A DNA stretch of 53,273 nt from Oscillospiraceae bacterium (lineage in GTDB: Bacteria; Bacillota; Clostridia; Oscillospirales; Oscillospiraceae). Below the pieces are notes generated by a model. That model had not been told where the DNA came from and ran no database searches. It was given only the letters and a program-made list of their open reading frames with translations. The stretch spans positions 1 to 53,273 of the forward strand of contig JAGBEA010000011.1 of the NCBI GenBank assembly GCA_017937195.1, written 5' to 3'. Numbering within the stretch: the first letter of the stretch is position 1; each line of letters opens with the position of its first letter. Shown piece by piece: positions 31,249 through 39,699 of the stretch. The translations under genes and the position numbers were made by a program.

Positions 31249-33648
31249 TTATCCATCCACTTCTTCGGCGTAGCGCACCGTTTCCATGGCGTCCCTGGCG
31301 TATTTGTCCGCGCCGATGGCGTCGGCATAGTCCTGCGTCAGCACAGCACCGCCCACCACCACACGGCAATGGGGTGCTGCCTTACGCAGCTGGCGGATGG
31401 TCTCCTCCATAGCCGGCACCGTGGTGGTCATCAGCGCACTCAAGCCCACGATGGGCGCGTGCAGCCGCACCGCCGCCTCCACGATGGTCTCCGGCGCCAC
31501 ATCGCGCCCCAAGTCCGTCACCGCAAAGCCGTAGTTTTCCAGCAGCAGCCGCACGATGTTCTTACCGATATCGTGGATGTCACCCTGCACCGTTGCCAGC
31601 ACCACGCGGCAGCGGTCAGCGCCGCTCTTGCCGGTGCCGGTCATCGCCGCCTTGATGCGCTCAAAGGCACTTTTCGCCGCCTCGGCGCTCATCAAAAGCT
31701 GGGGCAGGTACACCGTTTTCGCCTCGAAGCCGCGCCCCACCGCGTCCAGCGCAGGGATAATCTCCTGCTGCACGATATCCAGCGGTGCCATCGTCTGCAG
31801 CAGCTGCGCTGTCAGCTGACCTGCCTGCTCATGCAGACCCTTGCCGATGGCGCGCTGCAGCGCCGATGCGCCCTCCTCCGTCTGTGCAGGGGCGGGGGCG
31901 CTCACCGCCGTGGCGGTCACGGTGCAGCGGGACATATAGCCGATATAGTCGGCGCAGTTCTCGTCCAGACCGTGGAGCGCACGGTGTGCGTACCATGTCT
32001 TCATCATATCGGCGGAATAGGGGTTCATAATGGCCGCCGACAGTCCCCGCTCCAGCGCTGCGGCGAAAAACGCGGCATTCACCGCATCGCGCTGCGGCAG
32101 ACCGAAGGACACATTGGAGATGCCCAGCGAGGTGCGGCAATCCAGCTGGCGGTCGATGCGCTCCAGTGCCTGCAGCGTGGTCACCGCTGCCGTAGGCTCA
32201 GCGCTGACGGTCATGGCCAGCGTGTCGAAGATAATGTCCTTTTTGGCGATGCCGTATTCCGCCGCGCGGCGCAAAATCTTCTCAGCGATGGAAACGCGAC
32301 CCTCCGCCGTGTCGGGGATGCCGCTTTCATCCAGCGTCAGCGCCACCACCACGCCGCCGTATTTCTTCACCAGCGGAAAGATGGCGTCCATACTCTCCGC
32401 CTTGCCGTTGACAGAGTTGACCAGTGCCTTGCCGTTATAGCGGCGCAGTGCCGCCTCCATCGCCACGGCATCCGCTGTGTCGATCTGCAGCGGCAGGTCG
32501 ATGATGGCCTGCACCTCGCGCACCGCCGAAACCAGCATTGCCCGCTCGTCGATCTCCGGCAGGCCCACATTGATGTCCAGCACCTGCACGCCCTGCTCCT
32601 GCTGGCGCAGCGCCTCGGTGAGGATATAGTCCATATCGCCGCTGCGCAGCGCTTCTTTGAACCGCTTTTTGCCGGTGGGATTGATGCGCTCGCCGATGAG
32701 AATGGGGTCGCGCCCAAAGGTCACCGCGTGGGTGTAGGAGCTGACCGCCGTCAAGCCCTTATCCGTTACGGGGACGGGGGACAGCGTCGCGGTTTTTCGC
32801 ACCAACGCGTCAATATAGGCAGGCGTAGTGCCGCAGCAGCCGCCGATCACGCGCACGCCGGATTCTACCAGCGATGCCACCTCCGCAGCAAATTCCTCCG
32901 GCCCTACATCGTACACCGTTTTGCCGTTTACGCTGCGGGGCAGCCCTGCGTTGGGCTTGAGGATCACCGGCACAGAGGCGCAGGCGAGCAGCTCCTCCAT
33001 CACGCCGCGCAGCTGCTTGGGACCCAGGGAGCAGTTGGCACCGATGGCATCGGCGCCCATCCCCTCCAGCATGGCAGCCATGGCAGCCGGCGATGCGCCG
33101 GTCATCAGCTTGCCGTCCGCGCCGTAGGCATTGGTCACCAGCACCGGCAGGTCGCTGTTCTCTTTGGCAGCCAGCAGCGCCGCCTTGGTTTCATAGCTGT
33201 CGTTCATAGTTTCGATGCAGATGAGGTCCGCGCCATACTTCACGCCAAGGCGTACCGTTTCGGCAAAAGCCGCCACCGCATCTTCAAAATCCAGATCGCC
33301 GTAGGGCTTCAGCAGCCGTCCCGTAGGACCGATATCCAGCGCCACGAACTTCTCCTGCGCGCCGTCACTGTGCTGCGCTGCCCAGCGGGCGTGGGAGATG
33401 GCGGCAGCCACGATCTCCTCCAGCTCCTCGCAATCAAAACGCAGGGAATTGGCGCCGAAGGTGTTGGTGTTCACCACATTGCTGCCGGCATCAAAATACG
33501 CCTTCTGCAGCCGGCGGATCACCTCACCGTGGGTAAGATTCCAGCGCTCCGGCTCCTCACCGGGGCGCAGACCCTCCGATTGCAGCAGCGAGCCCATGCC
33601 GCCGTCCAGCACCACGATATGCTCTTTCAGATAATCAGCAAATTTCAT
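31249..33648 (-). CDS. metH: B12-dependent methionine synthase, three-module short form
   Basis: This 799-residue enzyme moves a methyl group from methyltetrahydrofolate via cobalamin to homocysteine. The modules in order are: homocysteine-binding barrel (about 1-290, zinc cysteines in GANCSLGP and GGCCGTTP), folate-binding barrel (about 310-570), helical cap (about 585-665), and B12 domain (about 680-799) with GDIHDIGKNIV carrying the cobalt-ligand His. The C-terminal reactivation domain of full-length MetH is absent. It is supplied by the separate gene immediately upstream, whose stop overlaps this start (ATGA). The start is ATG 33648 with CAGGAGAG upstream. It is the last gene of the metF-activation-metH operon. 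Confidence 0.95.
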   Translation of the reverse strand: MKFADYLKEHIVVLDGGMGSLLQSEGLRPGEEPERWNLTHGEVIRRLQKAYFDAGSNVVNTNTFGANSLRFDCEELEEIVAAAISHARWAAQHSDGAQEKFVALDIGPTGRLLKPYGDLDFEDAVAAFAETVRLGVKYGADLICIETMNDSYETKAALLAAKENSDLPVLVTNAYGADGKLMTGASPAAMAAMLEGMGADAIGANCSLGPKQLRGVMEELLACASVPVILKPNAGLPRSVNGKTVYDVGPEEFAAEVASLVESGVRVIGGCCGTTPAYIDALVRKTATLSPVPVTDKGLTAVSSYTHAVTFGRDPILIGERINPTGKKRFKEALRSGDMDYILTEALRQQEQGVQVLDINVGLPEIDERAMLVSAVREVQAIIDLPLQIDTADAVAMEAALRRYNGKALVNSVNGKAESMDAIFPLVKKYGGVVVALTLDESGIPDTAEGRVSIAEKILRRAAEYGIAKKDIIFDTLAMTVSAEPTAAVTTLQALERIDRQLDCRTSLGISNVSFGLPQRDAVNAAFFAAALERGLSAAIMNPYSADMMKTWYAHRALHGLDENCADYIGYMSRCTVTATAVSAPAPAQTEEGASALQRAIGKGLHEQAGQLTAQLLQTMAPLDIVQQEIIPALDAVGRGFEAKTVYLPQLLMSAEAAKSAFERIKAAMTGTGKSGADRCRVVLATVQGDIHDIGKNIVRLLLENYGFAVTDLGRDVAPETIVEAAVRLHAPIVGLSALMTTTVPAMEETIRQLRKAAPHCRVVVGGAVLTQDYADAIGADKYARDAMETVRYAEEVDG

Positions 33649-34307
33649 ACTTCTCTCCTGAATGCGCAGTCCGCCTTGCCGCACTGACGGCAGGTGCTGC
33701 GCCCACAATTTTCATCTTCCCCGCCCAGACCAACAATAGCGGTCACCGACTTGCTGGGCGACATCAGCAGGCTCTCATTGAGGTATACACCGATCCGCTT
33801 TTCGCACTCCAGCATCCGGAACAGCTCACGCTGCGCCGTCAGCGGCAGATCGCCGTAGCCGGGAGAAAACCGCGGCTTCGTCCGCCCATACACCTGCGTT
33901 AAATCCTCACAAAACGCATCGCACAGTGCCTCGATTCGCTCACTGCCCAGTGCCTGCAGCATCAAGCCCTTGGCGGGGGACAGCCGACCGTAGCGGGCGA
34001 TGAGCCGATCCAGTTCCAAGCCGACGGTGGCGGCAAACACCACCGCCCTACGGCAGCCCTGCAAACGGCGGGCAAGCTTTTGGGAGATGAAACGGGCAGA
34101 ACCCAGCTCCACCGTGTCGCCCTCCACGCGCACCGACATCTCACGCCAACAGACCTGATAGCGCAGCGCATTCTGCGCCAGCGCCACACACTCCTGCGCC
34201 AGCGCCAGCACATCCTCCGCCATTTCGCGGCAGGCGGCATAGCGCAGCACCTCCTGCAGATCCACATCCGGCGCGGCGTATTGCTTTTGGTTGATTGCCT
34301 TCATCAT
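33645..34307 (-). CDS. Methionine synthase activation subunit
   Basis: This 220-residue protein corresponds to the AdoMet-binding reactivation domain of MetH, encoded separately. The key stretch RFSPGYGDLPL matches the SAM-binding region, and a Cys-rich end (CGRSTCRQCGKADC) follows. It would donate electrons and a methyl group from S-adenosylmethionine to restore oxidised cobalamin in the short MetH next door. The start overlaps the metF stop (ATGA), and its own stop overlaps the metH start, so all three are translationally coupled. The terminal cysteine cluster (four Cys) could bind zinc or an Fe-S cluster. Confidence 0.88.
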   Translation of the reverse strand: MMKAINQKQYAAPDVDLQEVLRYAACREMAEDVLALAQECVALAQNALRYQVCWREMSVRVEGDTVELGSARFISQKLARRLQGCRRAVVFAATVGLELDRLIARYGRLSPAKGLMLQALGSERIEALCDAFCEDLTQVYGRTKPRFSPGYGDLPLTAQRELFRMLECEKRIGVYLNESLLMSPSKSVTAIVGLGGEDENCGRSTCRQCGKADCAFRREV

Positions 34308-35176
34308 TTGCCCAAAATGTCCGACAGATTCTGCTGGATCTGCCGCGCCACATCCGGCTTATTCATAGAATACACGTGCACATTGGTCACATTGTTGGCA
34401 AAAAGATCGATGATCTGATCGGTGGCATAGGCGATGCCCGCCTGCTTCATAGCCGCCGGATCGCTGCCGAACTTATCCACCAGACTCTTGAAACGCTGGG
34501 GCATATGGGAGCCGGACAGCTTGATGGCACGCTCCACCTGCACGGCATTGGTGATGGGCATAATGCCTGCCACCACCGGCACAGTGATGCCCGCCTCACG
34601 GATCTTATAGAGGAAATTATAGAGCAGATTGTTATCAAAGAACATCTGGGTGGTCAAAAACTGACAGCCTGCCTCCACCTTCTCCTTGAGATGGCGGATA
34701 TCCGTCTTCTGATCGGCGCTCTCGGGATGTACCTCGGGATAGCAGGCGCCGCCCAGACAGAAGCCGTGCTCGCGCAGCTCTGCGATGAGATCCACCGCAT
34801 AGCGATACGCCCAGCCGCTGCGATCCTGCCCCTCCATCTCCGGCGTCAGGTCCCCCCGCAGCGCCATCACATTCTCAATGCCGGCAGCCTTCAGCTCTGC
34901 GATGCGCTGACGCACCGTTTCACGGGTGGAGGACACGCAGGTCAGGTGTGCCAGCGTTTCCACGCCGTGGCGCTCCTTGATATTGCGGGCGATGTCCAGC
35001 GTATAGGCGCTGGTGCCGCCGCCTGCGCCGTAGGTCACGCTCATAAAGGCAGGCTGCAGCTGCGCGATCTCCTCGGTGGCGGCGCGCACGCTCTCAAAGG
35101 CGGAATCCGTCTTGGGCGGAAACACCTCAAAGGACATAGACAGCGTATCTTTCTTCAAAATATCGATCACTTTCAC
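34304..35176 (-). CDS. metF: 5,10-methylenetetrahydrofolate reductase
   Basis: This 290-residue flavin enzyme makes 5-methyltetrahydrofolate, the methyl donor for MetH downstream. Visible motifs are SFEVFPPKTD at the barrel start, VTYGAGGG, ALRGD for substrate contact, and the QMFFDN segment. I chose GTG 35176 (MKVIDILKKD) because AAAGGGAG lies nine bases upstream. The predicted transcript starts near 35204, which excludes an in-frame ATG at 35212. It is the first gene of a tightly overlapping operon. The leader is only about 30 bases, so it has no room for a SAM riboswitch or T-box. Confidence 0.94.
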   Translation of the reverse strand: MKVIDILKKDTLSMSFEVFPPKTDSAFESVRAATEEIAQLQPAFMSVTYGAGGGTSAYTLDIARNIKERHGVETLAHLTCVSSTRETVRQRIAELKAAGIENVMALRGDLTPEMEGQDRSGWAYRYAVDLIAELREHGFCLGGACYPEVHPESADQKTDIRHLKEKVEAGCQFLTTQMFFDNNLLYNFLYKIREAGITVPVVAGIMPITNAVQVERAIKLSGSHMPQRFKSLVDKFGSDPAAMKQAGIAYATDQIIDLFANNVTNVHVYSMNKPDVARQIQQNLSDILGK

Positions 35177-35210
35177 GAAACAGCACTCCCTTTTCGCTTT
35201 GATTGACCCC

Positions 35211-35239
35211 ATTATAATGCAATTTCCCCGCCCTTACAA
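35211..35239 (-). promoter_or_regulatory. metF operon promoter
   Basis: On the minus strand, TTGTAA (35239-35234), a 17-base spacer and TATAAT (35216-35211). Confidence 0.72.
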
Positions 35240-35243
35240 GCGC

Positions 35244-35272
35244 AAAAAAGGACACGCAATGCGTGTCCTTTC
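35244..35272 (-). terminator. Terminator of zinc-ribbon membrane protein gene
   Basis: The hairpin AAGGACACGCA/TGCGTGTCCTT has T runs on both sides. It lies between the zinc-ribbon gene and the metF promoter. Confidence 0.88.
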
Positions 35273-35278
35273 CTTTTT

Positions 35279-35704
35279 TCAGCTTTTTCCGTGGATCTCG
35301 CCGCGGCACTTGGGGCAGGTGATGACGATCTTGCCCTTACCGCGGGGAACGCGGCACACGGTGCGGCAGTTGGGGCAGGTGAAATATTTATGCTCCTTGT
35401 CCTGCGTCTGCTGCTTGACCGCGCCAAAACGGCGCTTCAGCGGCCACCAGATCTTATTAAGGAACTTGGCATTCTCCGCCCGGCGCTTTTGCAGGTTGCG
35501 GGAGAACATACGGAAAATCATCCACACCGTCAGCACGGTGGACAGCGTATGGAGGATCACATACACCAAATCAACGGTCACAAAGGCGTTGACGATGTTC
35601 AGCGCCAGCGCCGTCAGGATCATCGCCATACACAAGTGATCCGCGCCGTTGCGCCCGTACATAAACCGCGCCAATCCGTTGCCTATTTTTTGAAAGAAAC
35701 TCAT
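35279..35704 (-). CDS. Membrane protein with C-terminal zinc ribbon
   Basis: This 141-residue protein has two transmembrane helices (about 20-70, LCMAMILTALALNIVNAF and VYVILHTLSTVLTVWMIF), then a basic cytoplasmic stretch. A C-terminal zinc ribbon has cysteine pairs CPNC and CPKC about 21 residues apart. Proteins of this type are common and uncharacterised in Clostridia. The start is ATG 35704, seven bases after GTGAGG. A TTG two codons earlier is possible. It is monocistronic, with a terminator directly after it and a candidate promoter (TTTACC-17-TAAAAT) in the upstream spacer. Confidence 0.75.
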   Translation of the reverse strand: MSFFQKIGNGLARFMYGRNGADHLCMAMILTALALNIVNAFVTVDLVYVILHTLSTVLTVWMIFRMFSRNLQKRRAENAKFLNKIWWPLKRRFGAVKQQTQDKEHKYFTCPNCRTVCRVPRGKGKIVITCPKCRGEIHGKS

Positions 35705-35842
35705 AAACAAGCCTCACTCCGAAAAATAACAGTAAAATAATGAGGCTATTTTACGCCAAAAAACCGCAAAGGTAAAGTCCCGCGGCATAAAATTCACAAA
35801 TTGTTCACTCGCGCCGATTTGCGCCGCCTTTTCCGGTATGGC

Positions 35843-35871
35843 TTGCAATTACCAGCGCAAACAGTTATAAT
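35843..35871 (+). promoter_or_regulatory. rpe promoter
   Basis: TTGCAA (35843-35848), a 17-base spacer and TATAAT (35866-35871). The predicted transcript starts near 35878, leaving about 208 leader bases before rpe. Confidence 0.72.
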
Positions 35872-35877
35872 GTATTA

Positions 35878-36085
35878 GTTAAAGTATGCACATTGGGAGC
35901 CGGCAGTCTGTGCCGCCGGCCCCCTATCTCAAAAGCGGCTCCGGGCGAGCGACCCGGGGACGAAAAAAGCGGCTGCGCCCTTCTCCGGTGGGGAGGCCGC
36001 CTCAGGTGCCGCTCATTGTTATCCTATGCCGTTTCGTCTGCCGCGGTGCGGCGGACAAGCCATTGTTTTGAAAGGAAGGTCTATT
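35878..36085 (+). other. GC-rich structured leader of rpe (unclassified RNA element)
   Basis: Within the 381-base gene-free stretch 35705-36085, the part after the rpe promoter folds into successive GC hairpins. These are GGAGCCG/CGGCTCC (35896-35942), CCGGG/CCCGG (35941-35957), GCGGC/GCCGC (35969-36000, with an inner CUCC/GGGGAG stem), and a 9-bp stem GTCTGCCGC/GCGGCGGAC (36036-36056) just before the ribosome site. No T run follows the last stem. The first two stems share bases and could be alternatives. It does not match any riboswitch class I can recall. It could be a regulatory leader or a small RNA read through into rpe. Confidence 0.4.
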
Positions 36086-36733
36086 ATGAACATCAAGATT
36101 TCCCCCTCCATTCTGGCAGCAGATTTTGCCAATCTTCAGCGTGATATCCAGCGCATCAGCGCTGCCGACTATGTCCACGTGGACGTGATGGATGGTCACT
36201 TCGTGCCCAACATTTCCATCGGTCTGCCTGTGGTGGAGTCTATCCGTCCCACCACCGATCTGCCTCTGGATGTCCATCTGATGATCGAGCGCCCCGTACT
36301 GTGGGTGGAGCGCTTCTGCGACGCCGGCGCCGACATCGTCACCTGCCATGTGGAAGCCGACACCGAGGAGAACATCCACGAGGCGCTGCGCCTGATCCAC
36401 GCCAAGGGCAAGAAGGCCGGCATCGTCCTCAAGCCCAAGACCCCCGCTTCCGCCGTTCTGCCCTTCATCAACGAGGTGGAGATGATCCTTGTGATGACGG
36501 TGGAGCCCGGTTTCGGCGGCCAGAAGTTTATGGCAGATATGATGCCCAAGGTACAGACCATCCGCGGCTACATCGACGCCATGAACCCCGCCTGCGATCT
36601 GGAGGTGGACGGCGGCGTGGATCTCAACACCGCTCCTCTGTGCATCAACAGCGGTGCCAACGTGCTGGTGGCAGGCTCCGCCGTCTACAAGGCCGAGGAC
36701 ATCCCCCAGCGTATCGCAGCCCTGCGCGGCTGA
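36086..36733 (+). CDS. rpe: Ribulose-phosphate 3-epimerase
   Basis: This 215-residue TIM-barrel enzyme interconverts D-ribulose 5-phosphate and D-xylulose 5-phosphate in the pentose phosphate pathway. Motifs are SPSILAADF at the start, HVDVMDGHFVPN with metal ligands, MTVEPGFGGQKF on the phosphate side, and EVDGGV with the catalytic Asp. ATG 36086 is preceded by AAAGGAAGG. An in-frame ATG 60 bases upstream lies inside a leader hairpin. The AraD product elsewhere in this window (xylulose 5-phosphate) would feed the same pool. Confidence 0.95.
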   Translation: MNIKISPSILAADFANLQRDIQRISAADYVHVDVMDGHFVPNISIGLPVVESIRPTTDLPLDVHLMIERPVLWVERFCDAGADIVTCHVEADTEENIHEALRLIHAKGKKAGIVLKPKTPASAVLPFINEVEMILVMTVEPGFGGQKFMADMMPKVQTIRGYIDAMNPACDLEVDGGVDLNTAPLCINSGANVLVAGSAVYKAEDIPQRIAALRG

Positions 36734-36821
36734 TTGCTCGGCAGGACGACAGCACACACGCCCACAACGGCAGGAGCAAGTCCCCCTCTAAGAGTTTACT
36801 AATATGCAGGAGGTTTCTTTT

Positions 36822-37097
36822 ATGGATCGCAATTTCCGGATACCATTTGTAATCATCCTTCTTTTCGTCGTTATGACAACGCTCTCTGGCTCTTACCCCG
36901 TTTCCATCGGTGTTTTTGTTCTGGTAGAAGGACTGCTTCTTCTGCTGGTAGGCAAAAAAGTAAACTGGAATTATGGCCGTATGTTGATTTGGGGGCTCCC
37001 GCTGGGAGTGGCCTTTTTAATGCTATTTGTTGGGCTTTTCTTCTTGAGCAACTACATACCGTGGTTAAACACCGCACTGTCCTGGTCGTTAGGTTGA
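36822..37097 (+). CDS. Small three-helix membrane protein
   Basis: This 91-residue hydrophobic protein has three predicted helices (about 5-20, 24-42 and 55-80) and no recognisable family motif. The ATG at 36822 follows GCAGGAGG at a good distance. An in-frame ATG at 36804 overlaps that ribosome site. It lies between rpe and recR on the same strand and may be co-transcribed with either. The codon pattern is slightly more AT-rich than its neighbours. Its function is unknown. Confidence 0.55.
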   Translation: MDRNFRIPFVIILLFVVMTTLSGSYPVSIGVFVLVEGLLLLLVGKKVNWNYGRMLIWGLPLGVAFLMLFVGLFFLSNYIPWLNTALSWSLG

Positions 37098-37137
37098 GTC
37101 TGCCTGCACACATCACACTATTTCGGAGGCTTCTTCT

Positions 37138-37737
37138 ATGGAATATTTTCCCGCTCCGCTGGAAAAACTGGTGGAACAATTTGCCAGACTCCCCGGTATC
37201 GGCGGCAAGTCCGCCCAGCGTCTGGCGTTCTATGTATTGAGCCTGCCCTCCCACGAGGCGCAGGAGTTTGCCGACGCCATTGTGGAGGCCAAGCGCGGCG
37301 TGACGCTGTGCCCCGTTTGCTGCAATCTGACGGCAGGGGGCTTATGCGGCGTGTGCGCCTCCCCCAAGCGGGATGAGAGCACCATCTGCGTGGTGGCCGA
37401 CCCCCGTGATGTGATCGCCATTGAGCGCTCCCGCGAGTTTAACGGCCGCTATCACGTGCTGCACGGCGTTCTCTCCCCTATGAACCACGTAGGTCCCGAC
37501 GACCTGCAGATCAAATCGCTGGTGGACCGCGTGGCGCAAGGCGGCATCAACGAGGTCATTATGGCCACCAATCCCGACACCGAAGGCGAGACCACAGCGC
37601 TGTATCTGTCCCGCCTGCTCAAGCCCTTCGGGGTGAAGGTGACCCGCCTTGCCTACGGTATTCCGGTGGGCGGTCATCTGGAATTTGCTGACGATGCTAC
37701 GCTGATGCGTGCCCTGGAGGGTCGCCGCGAGCTGTAA
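37138..37737 (+). CDS. recR: Recombination mediator protein RecR
   Basis: This 199-residue DNA-repair protein loads RecA at gaps together with RecF and RecO. An N-terminal helix-hairpin-helix (LPGIGGKSAQRLAFY, about 17-31) is followed by a zinc finger (CPVCCNLTAGGLCGVC). A Toprim domain (about 80-175) begins ICVVADPRDVIAIERS, and the chain ends in a RecR walker-like C-terminus (GVKVTRLAYGIPVGG). The length is typical. TCGGAGG precedes the ATG. The ribosome site of the following apbE gene overlaps its stop codon. dnaX, its common upstream neighbour, is not present here. Confidence 0.95.
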   Translation: MEYFPAPLEKLVEQFARLPGIGGKSAQRLAFYVLSLPSHEAQEFADAIVEAKRGVTLCPVCCNLTAGGLCGVCASPKRDESTICVVADPRDVIAIERSREFNGRYHVLHGVLSPMNHVGPDDLQIKSLVDRVAQGGINEVIMATNPDTEGETTALYLSRLLKPFGVKVTRLAYGIPVGGHLEFADDATLMRALEGRREL

Positions 37738-37747
37738 GGAGTCAACT

Positions 37748-38758
37748 ATGAAACGAACCCTTTCCCTGCTGCTGTGTGTGCTGCTGACGCTCTCCCTTGC
37801 AGGCTGCGCCCCCAAGGAGGAGACGCTGCAGATCTTCGCCATGGATACCGTAATGGATATGCTGGCTGTGGGCAGCGAGGCGCGCGAAGCGCTCAGCGCC
37901 TCGGCGCAGGAGATCAACCGTCTGGAGGCGCTGCTGTCCCGCACCCGTGAGAGCAGCGAGGTATCCGCCATCAACAGCGGCAAGACCGTCACCGTCAGCG
38001 ACGAGACGGCGGAGCTGCTGCAGCGGGCAGTGCAATATGCCGCGCTGACGGGCGGCACATTTGACATCACTGTGGAGCCGCTGGTTTCCGCGTGGGGTAT
38101 CCACACCGAGTCCCCCAAGGTGCTGAGCGCAGACGAGATCGCCGCGCTGCTGCCGCTGGTGGGCAGTGGACACCTGCATATGGACGGCAGGACCGTCACG
38201 CTGGATGAGGGCTGCTCCATCGATCTGGGCGCCATCGCCAAGGGCTACGCCTCCGATCGGGTGGCGCAGATCTTCCGCGACTACGGTGTGGAGGGCGGCT
38301 GGGTCAGCTTGGGCGGCAACGTGTACGCCCACGGCACCAAATCCGACGGCAAGCCCTGGAGCGTTGCCATCCGCGATCCGCAAAATACCGCCGGCGCCGC
38401 GGCACTGGTGGGTCTTTCCAACCAATTCGCCGTCACCTCCGGCGGCTATCAGCGCTATTTCACCGCTGAGGACGGCACCGTCTATCAGCATATCATCGAT
38501 CCCTCTACCGGTGCGCCGGCGATCAGCGATCTGCTGTCGGTCACCGTCATCTGCGGTAACGGCACTATGGCGGACGCCTATTCCACCGCCCTCTATGTGA
38601 TGGGGCTGGAGGGTGCCAAAGCCTTTTGGCAGCAGCACTCCGCCGACTTTGATATGGTGCTGATCACGCAGGACAATATTCTTTACTACACCCCCGGTCT
38701 GCAGGGCAAGCTGACAGTGGATGAAGGAGGCGCGTACGATGCAAAGCTCCTCTCCTAA
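37748..38758 (+). CDS. apbE: FAD:protein FMN transferase, lipoprotein type
   Basis: This 336-residue extracytoplasmic enzyme attaches FMN covalently to Thr of partner proteins. The signal peptide ends in the lipobox LAGC, so C20 is lipidated. The ApbE domain (about 30-330) shows MDTVMDM, a GAIAKGYASD flavin-binding loop, and the metal-binding DAYSTALYVMG near the C-terminus. The start is ATG 37748 with TAAGGAG upstream, overlapping the recR stop. The next gene, a NusG-II protein, overlaps its end by 20 bases, and a Gx transporter follows. This is the same trio as the FmnB/EetA/EetB core of the Listeria extracellular electron transfer locus. No flavinylation target is visible in the window. 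Confidence 0.93.
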   Translation: MKRTLSLLLCVLLTLSLAGCAPKEETLQIFAMDTVMDMLAVGSEAREALSASAQEINRLEALLSRTRESSEVSAINSGKTVTVSDETAELLQRAVQYAALTGGTFDITVEPLVSAWGIHTESPKVLSADEIAALLPLVGSGHLHMDGRTVTLDEGCSIDLGAIAKGYASDRVAQIFRDYGVEGGWVSLGGNVYAHGTKSDGKPWSVAIRDPQNTAGAAALVGLSNQFAVTSGGYQRYFTAEDGTVYQHIIDPSTGAPAISDLLSVTVICGNGTMADAYSTALYVMGLEGAKAFWQQHSADFDMVLITQDNILYYTPGLQGKLTVDEGGAYDAKLLS

Positions 38759-39137
38759 GCTGCGCCCCACGGCGTGGGACAGCTTGATCGTGCTGGCGGT
38801 GATTGTACTTGCCATCGGCACTGCCATTGTGTTTTACGGCGGTCTTGGCGGCGGCGACCACATCACCGTCACGATCACCCATCGCGGTGAAACGGTGGAA
38901 AAAGTGATGCTGGAGGCGCTGAACGAGGAAAAAACCGTCACCATTGACGGCACATATCAGCTGACCGTGGTTTTGAGCCGCGACGGCGTATGGGTGTCCG
39001 AATCCAACTGCCCCTCTCAGGATTGCCTGCACACCGGCACGGTATCCCGCGCCGGACAGAGCATCGTGTGTCTGCCCGAGCAGGTGGTGATCCGGTTGGA
39101 CGGCAAGAGCGACGGACCGGACATCATTTTAGGATAA
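38739..39137 (+). CDS. NusG domain II protein (EetA-like)
   Basis: This 132-residue membrane-anchored protein has one N-terminal helix (about 17-39, DSLIVLAVIVLAIGTAIVFY). The extracellular NusG-II domain has the family's cysteine pattern SNCPSQDC ... IVCLPEQV. It starts inside the end of apbE (GAAGGAGG upstream of ATG 38739), so it is translationally coupled to it. In Listeria the homologous EetA acts with EetB in moving electrons to extracellular flavin. In other anaerobes these proteins sit beside Rnf or FMN-binding proteins. The exact role here is inferred from neighbours. Confidence 0.82.
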   Translation: MQSSSPKLRPTAWDSLIVLAVIVLAIGTAIVFYGGLGGGDHITVTITHRGETVEKVMLEALNEEKTVTIDGTYQLTVVLSRDGVWVSESNCPSQDCLHTGTVSRAGQSIVCLPEQVVIRLDGKSDGPDIILG

Positions 39138-39169
39138 CTTTTCACTAACTTTTTCGGGAGGGTTTTGCT

Positions 39170-39685
39170 TTGCAACTGAAAACCCGACAACTTGCGCTGT
39201 GCGCCATACTGACCGCGCTGGCACTGGGCTTAAGCGTGATGGAGAACCTCTTTCCCGTCACCGCCGCCATCCCACTGCCGGGCGTGAAGCTGGGGCTTGC
39301 CAATATTGTGACGCTGTTCGCTCTGTATGAGCTGGGCGCTGCCCCTGCGCTGACCATTCTGGTGGCACGGTGCCTGCTGGGCTCGCTGTTCGCCGGCAAC
39401 GCCTCGGCGCTGCTGTTCTCGCTGATGGGCGGCGTACTGGCGATGCTGGTGATGATCGCCCTGAAACGCTGGCAGAAACTGAGCGTGTTCGGCGTATCCA
39501 TCGGCGGCGCGGCGGCACACAACATCGGCCAAATCGGCGCGGCGGTCATCACGCTGGGCGACACGGCGGTGCTGGGCTACCTCCCCATTCTGCTGGGCGT
39601 GTCCCTCATTACCGGCACGCTGACCGGCTTTATCACAGCGCTTTTGGTACGCGCTATGCAAAATCTACACTTGAGCCACTCTTAA
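39170..39685 (+). CDS. Gx transporter family membrane protein (EetB-like)
   Basis: This 171-residue protein has five to six transmembrane helices. It is often annotated as heptaprenyl diphosphate synthase component I, but the fold is that of an ECF-type substrate-binding subunit. The family stretch LPGVKLGLANIVTLFALY is clear near residue 37. The start is TTG 39170, with GGGAGGG seven bases upstream. It follows the NusG-II gene by 32 bases and completes the ApbE/NusG-II/Gx set. The quinone-synthesis or NADH-dehydrogenase genes that accompany it in Listeria are absent from the window. Confidence 0.85.
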   Translation: MQLKTRQLALCAILTALALGLSVMENLFPVTAAIPLPGVKLGLANIVTLFALYELGAAPALTILVARCLLGSLFAGNASALLFSLMGGVLAMLVMIALKRWQKLSVFGVSIGGAAAHNIGQIGAAVITLGDTAVLGYLPILLGVSLITGTLTGFITALLVRAMQNLHLSHS

Positions 39686-39699
39686 AGGAGGCGGAGATA

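Noticed and set aside
31222-33687. An 821-codon open frame antisense to metH
   Set aside because: metH is unambiguous on the other strand. The antisense product is His/Arg/Gln-rich without domains.
35177-35240. SAM riboswitch or T-box before metF
   Set aside because: The leader is only about 30 bases, and the hairpin upstream (35244-35272) is the terminator of the neighbouring gene.
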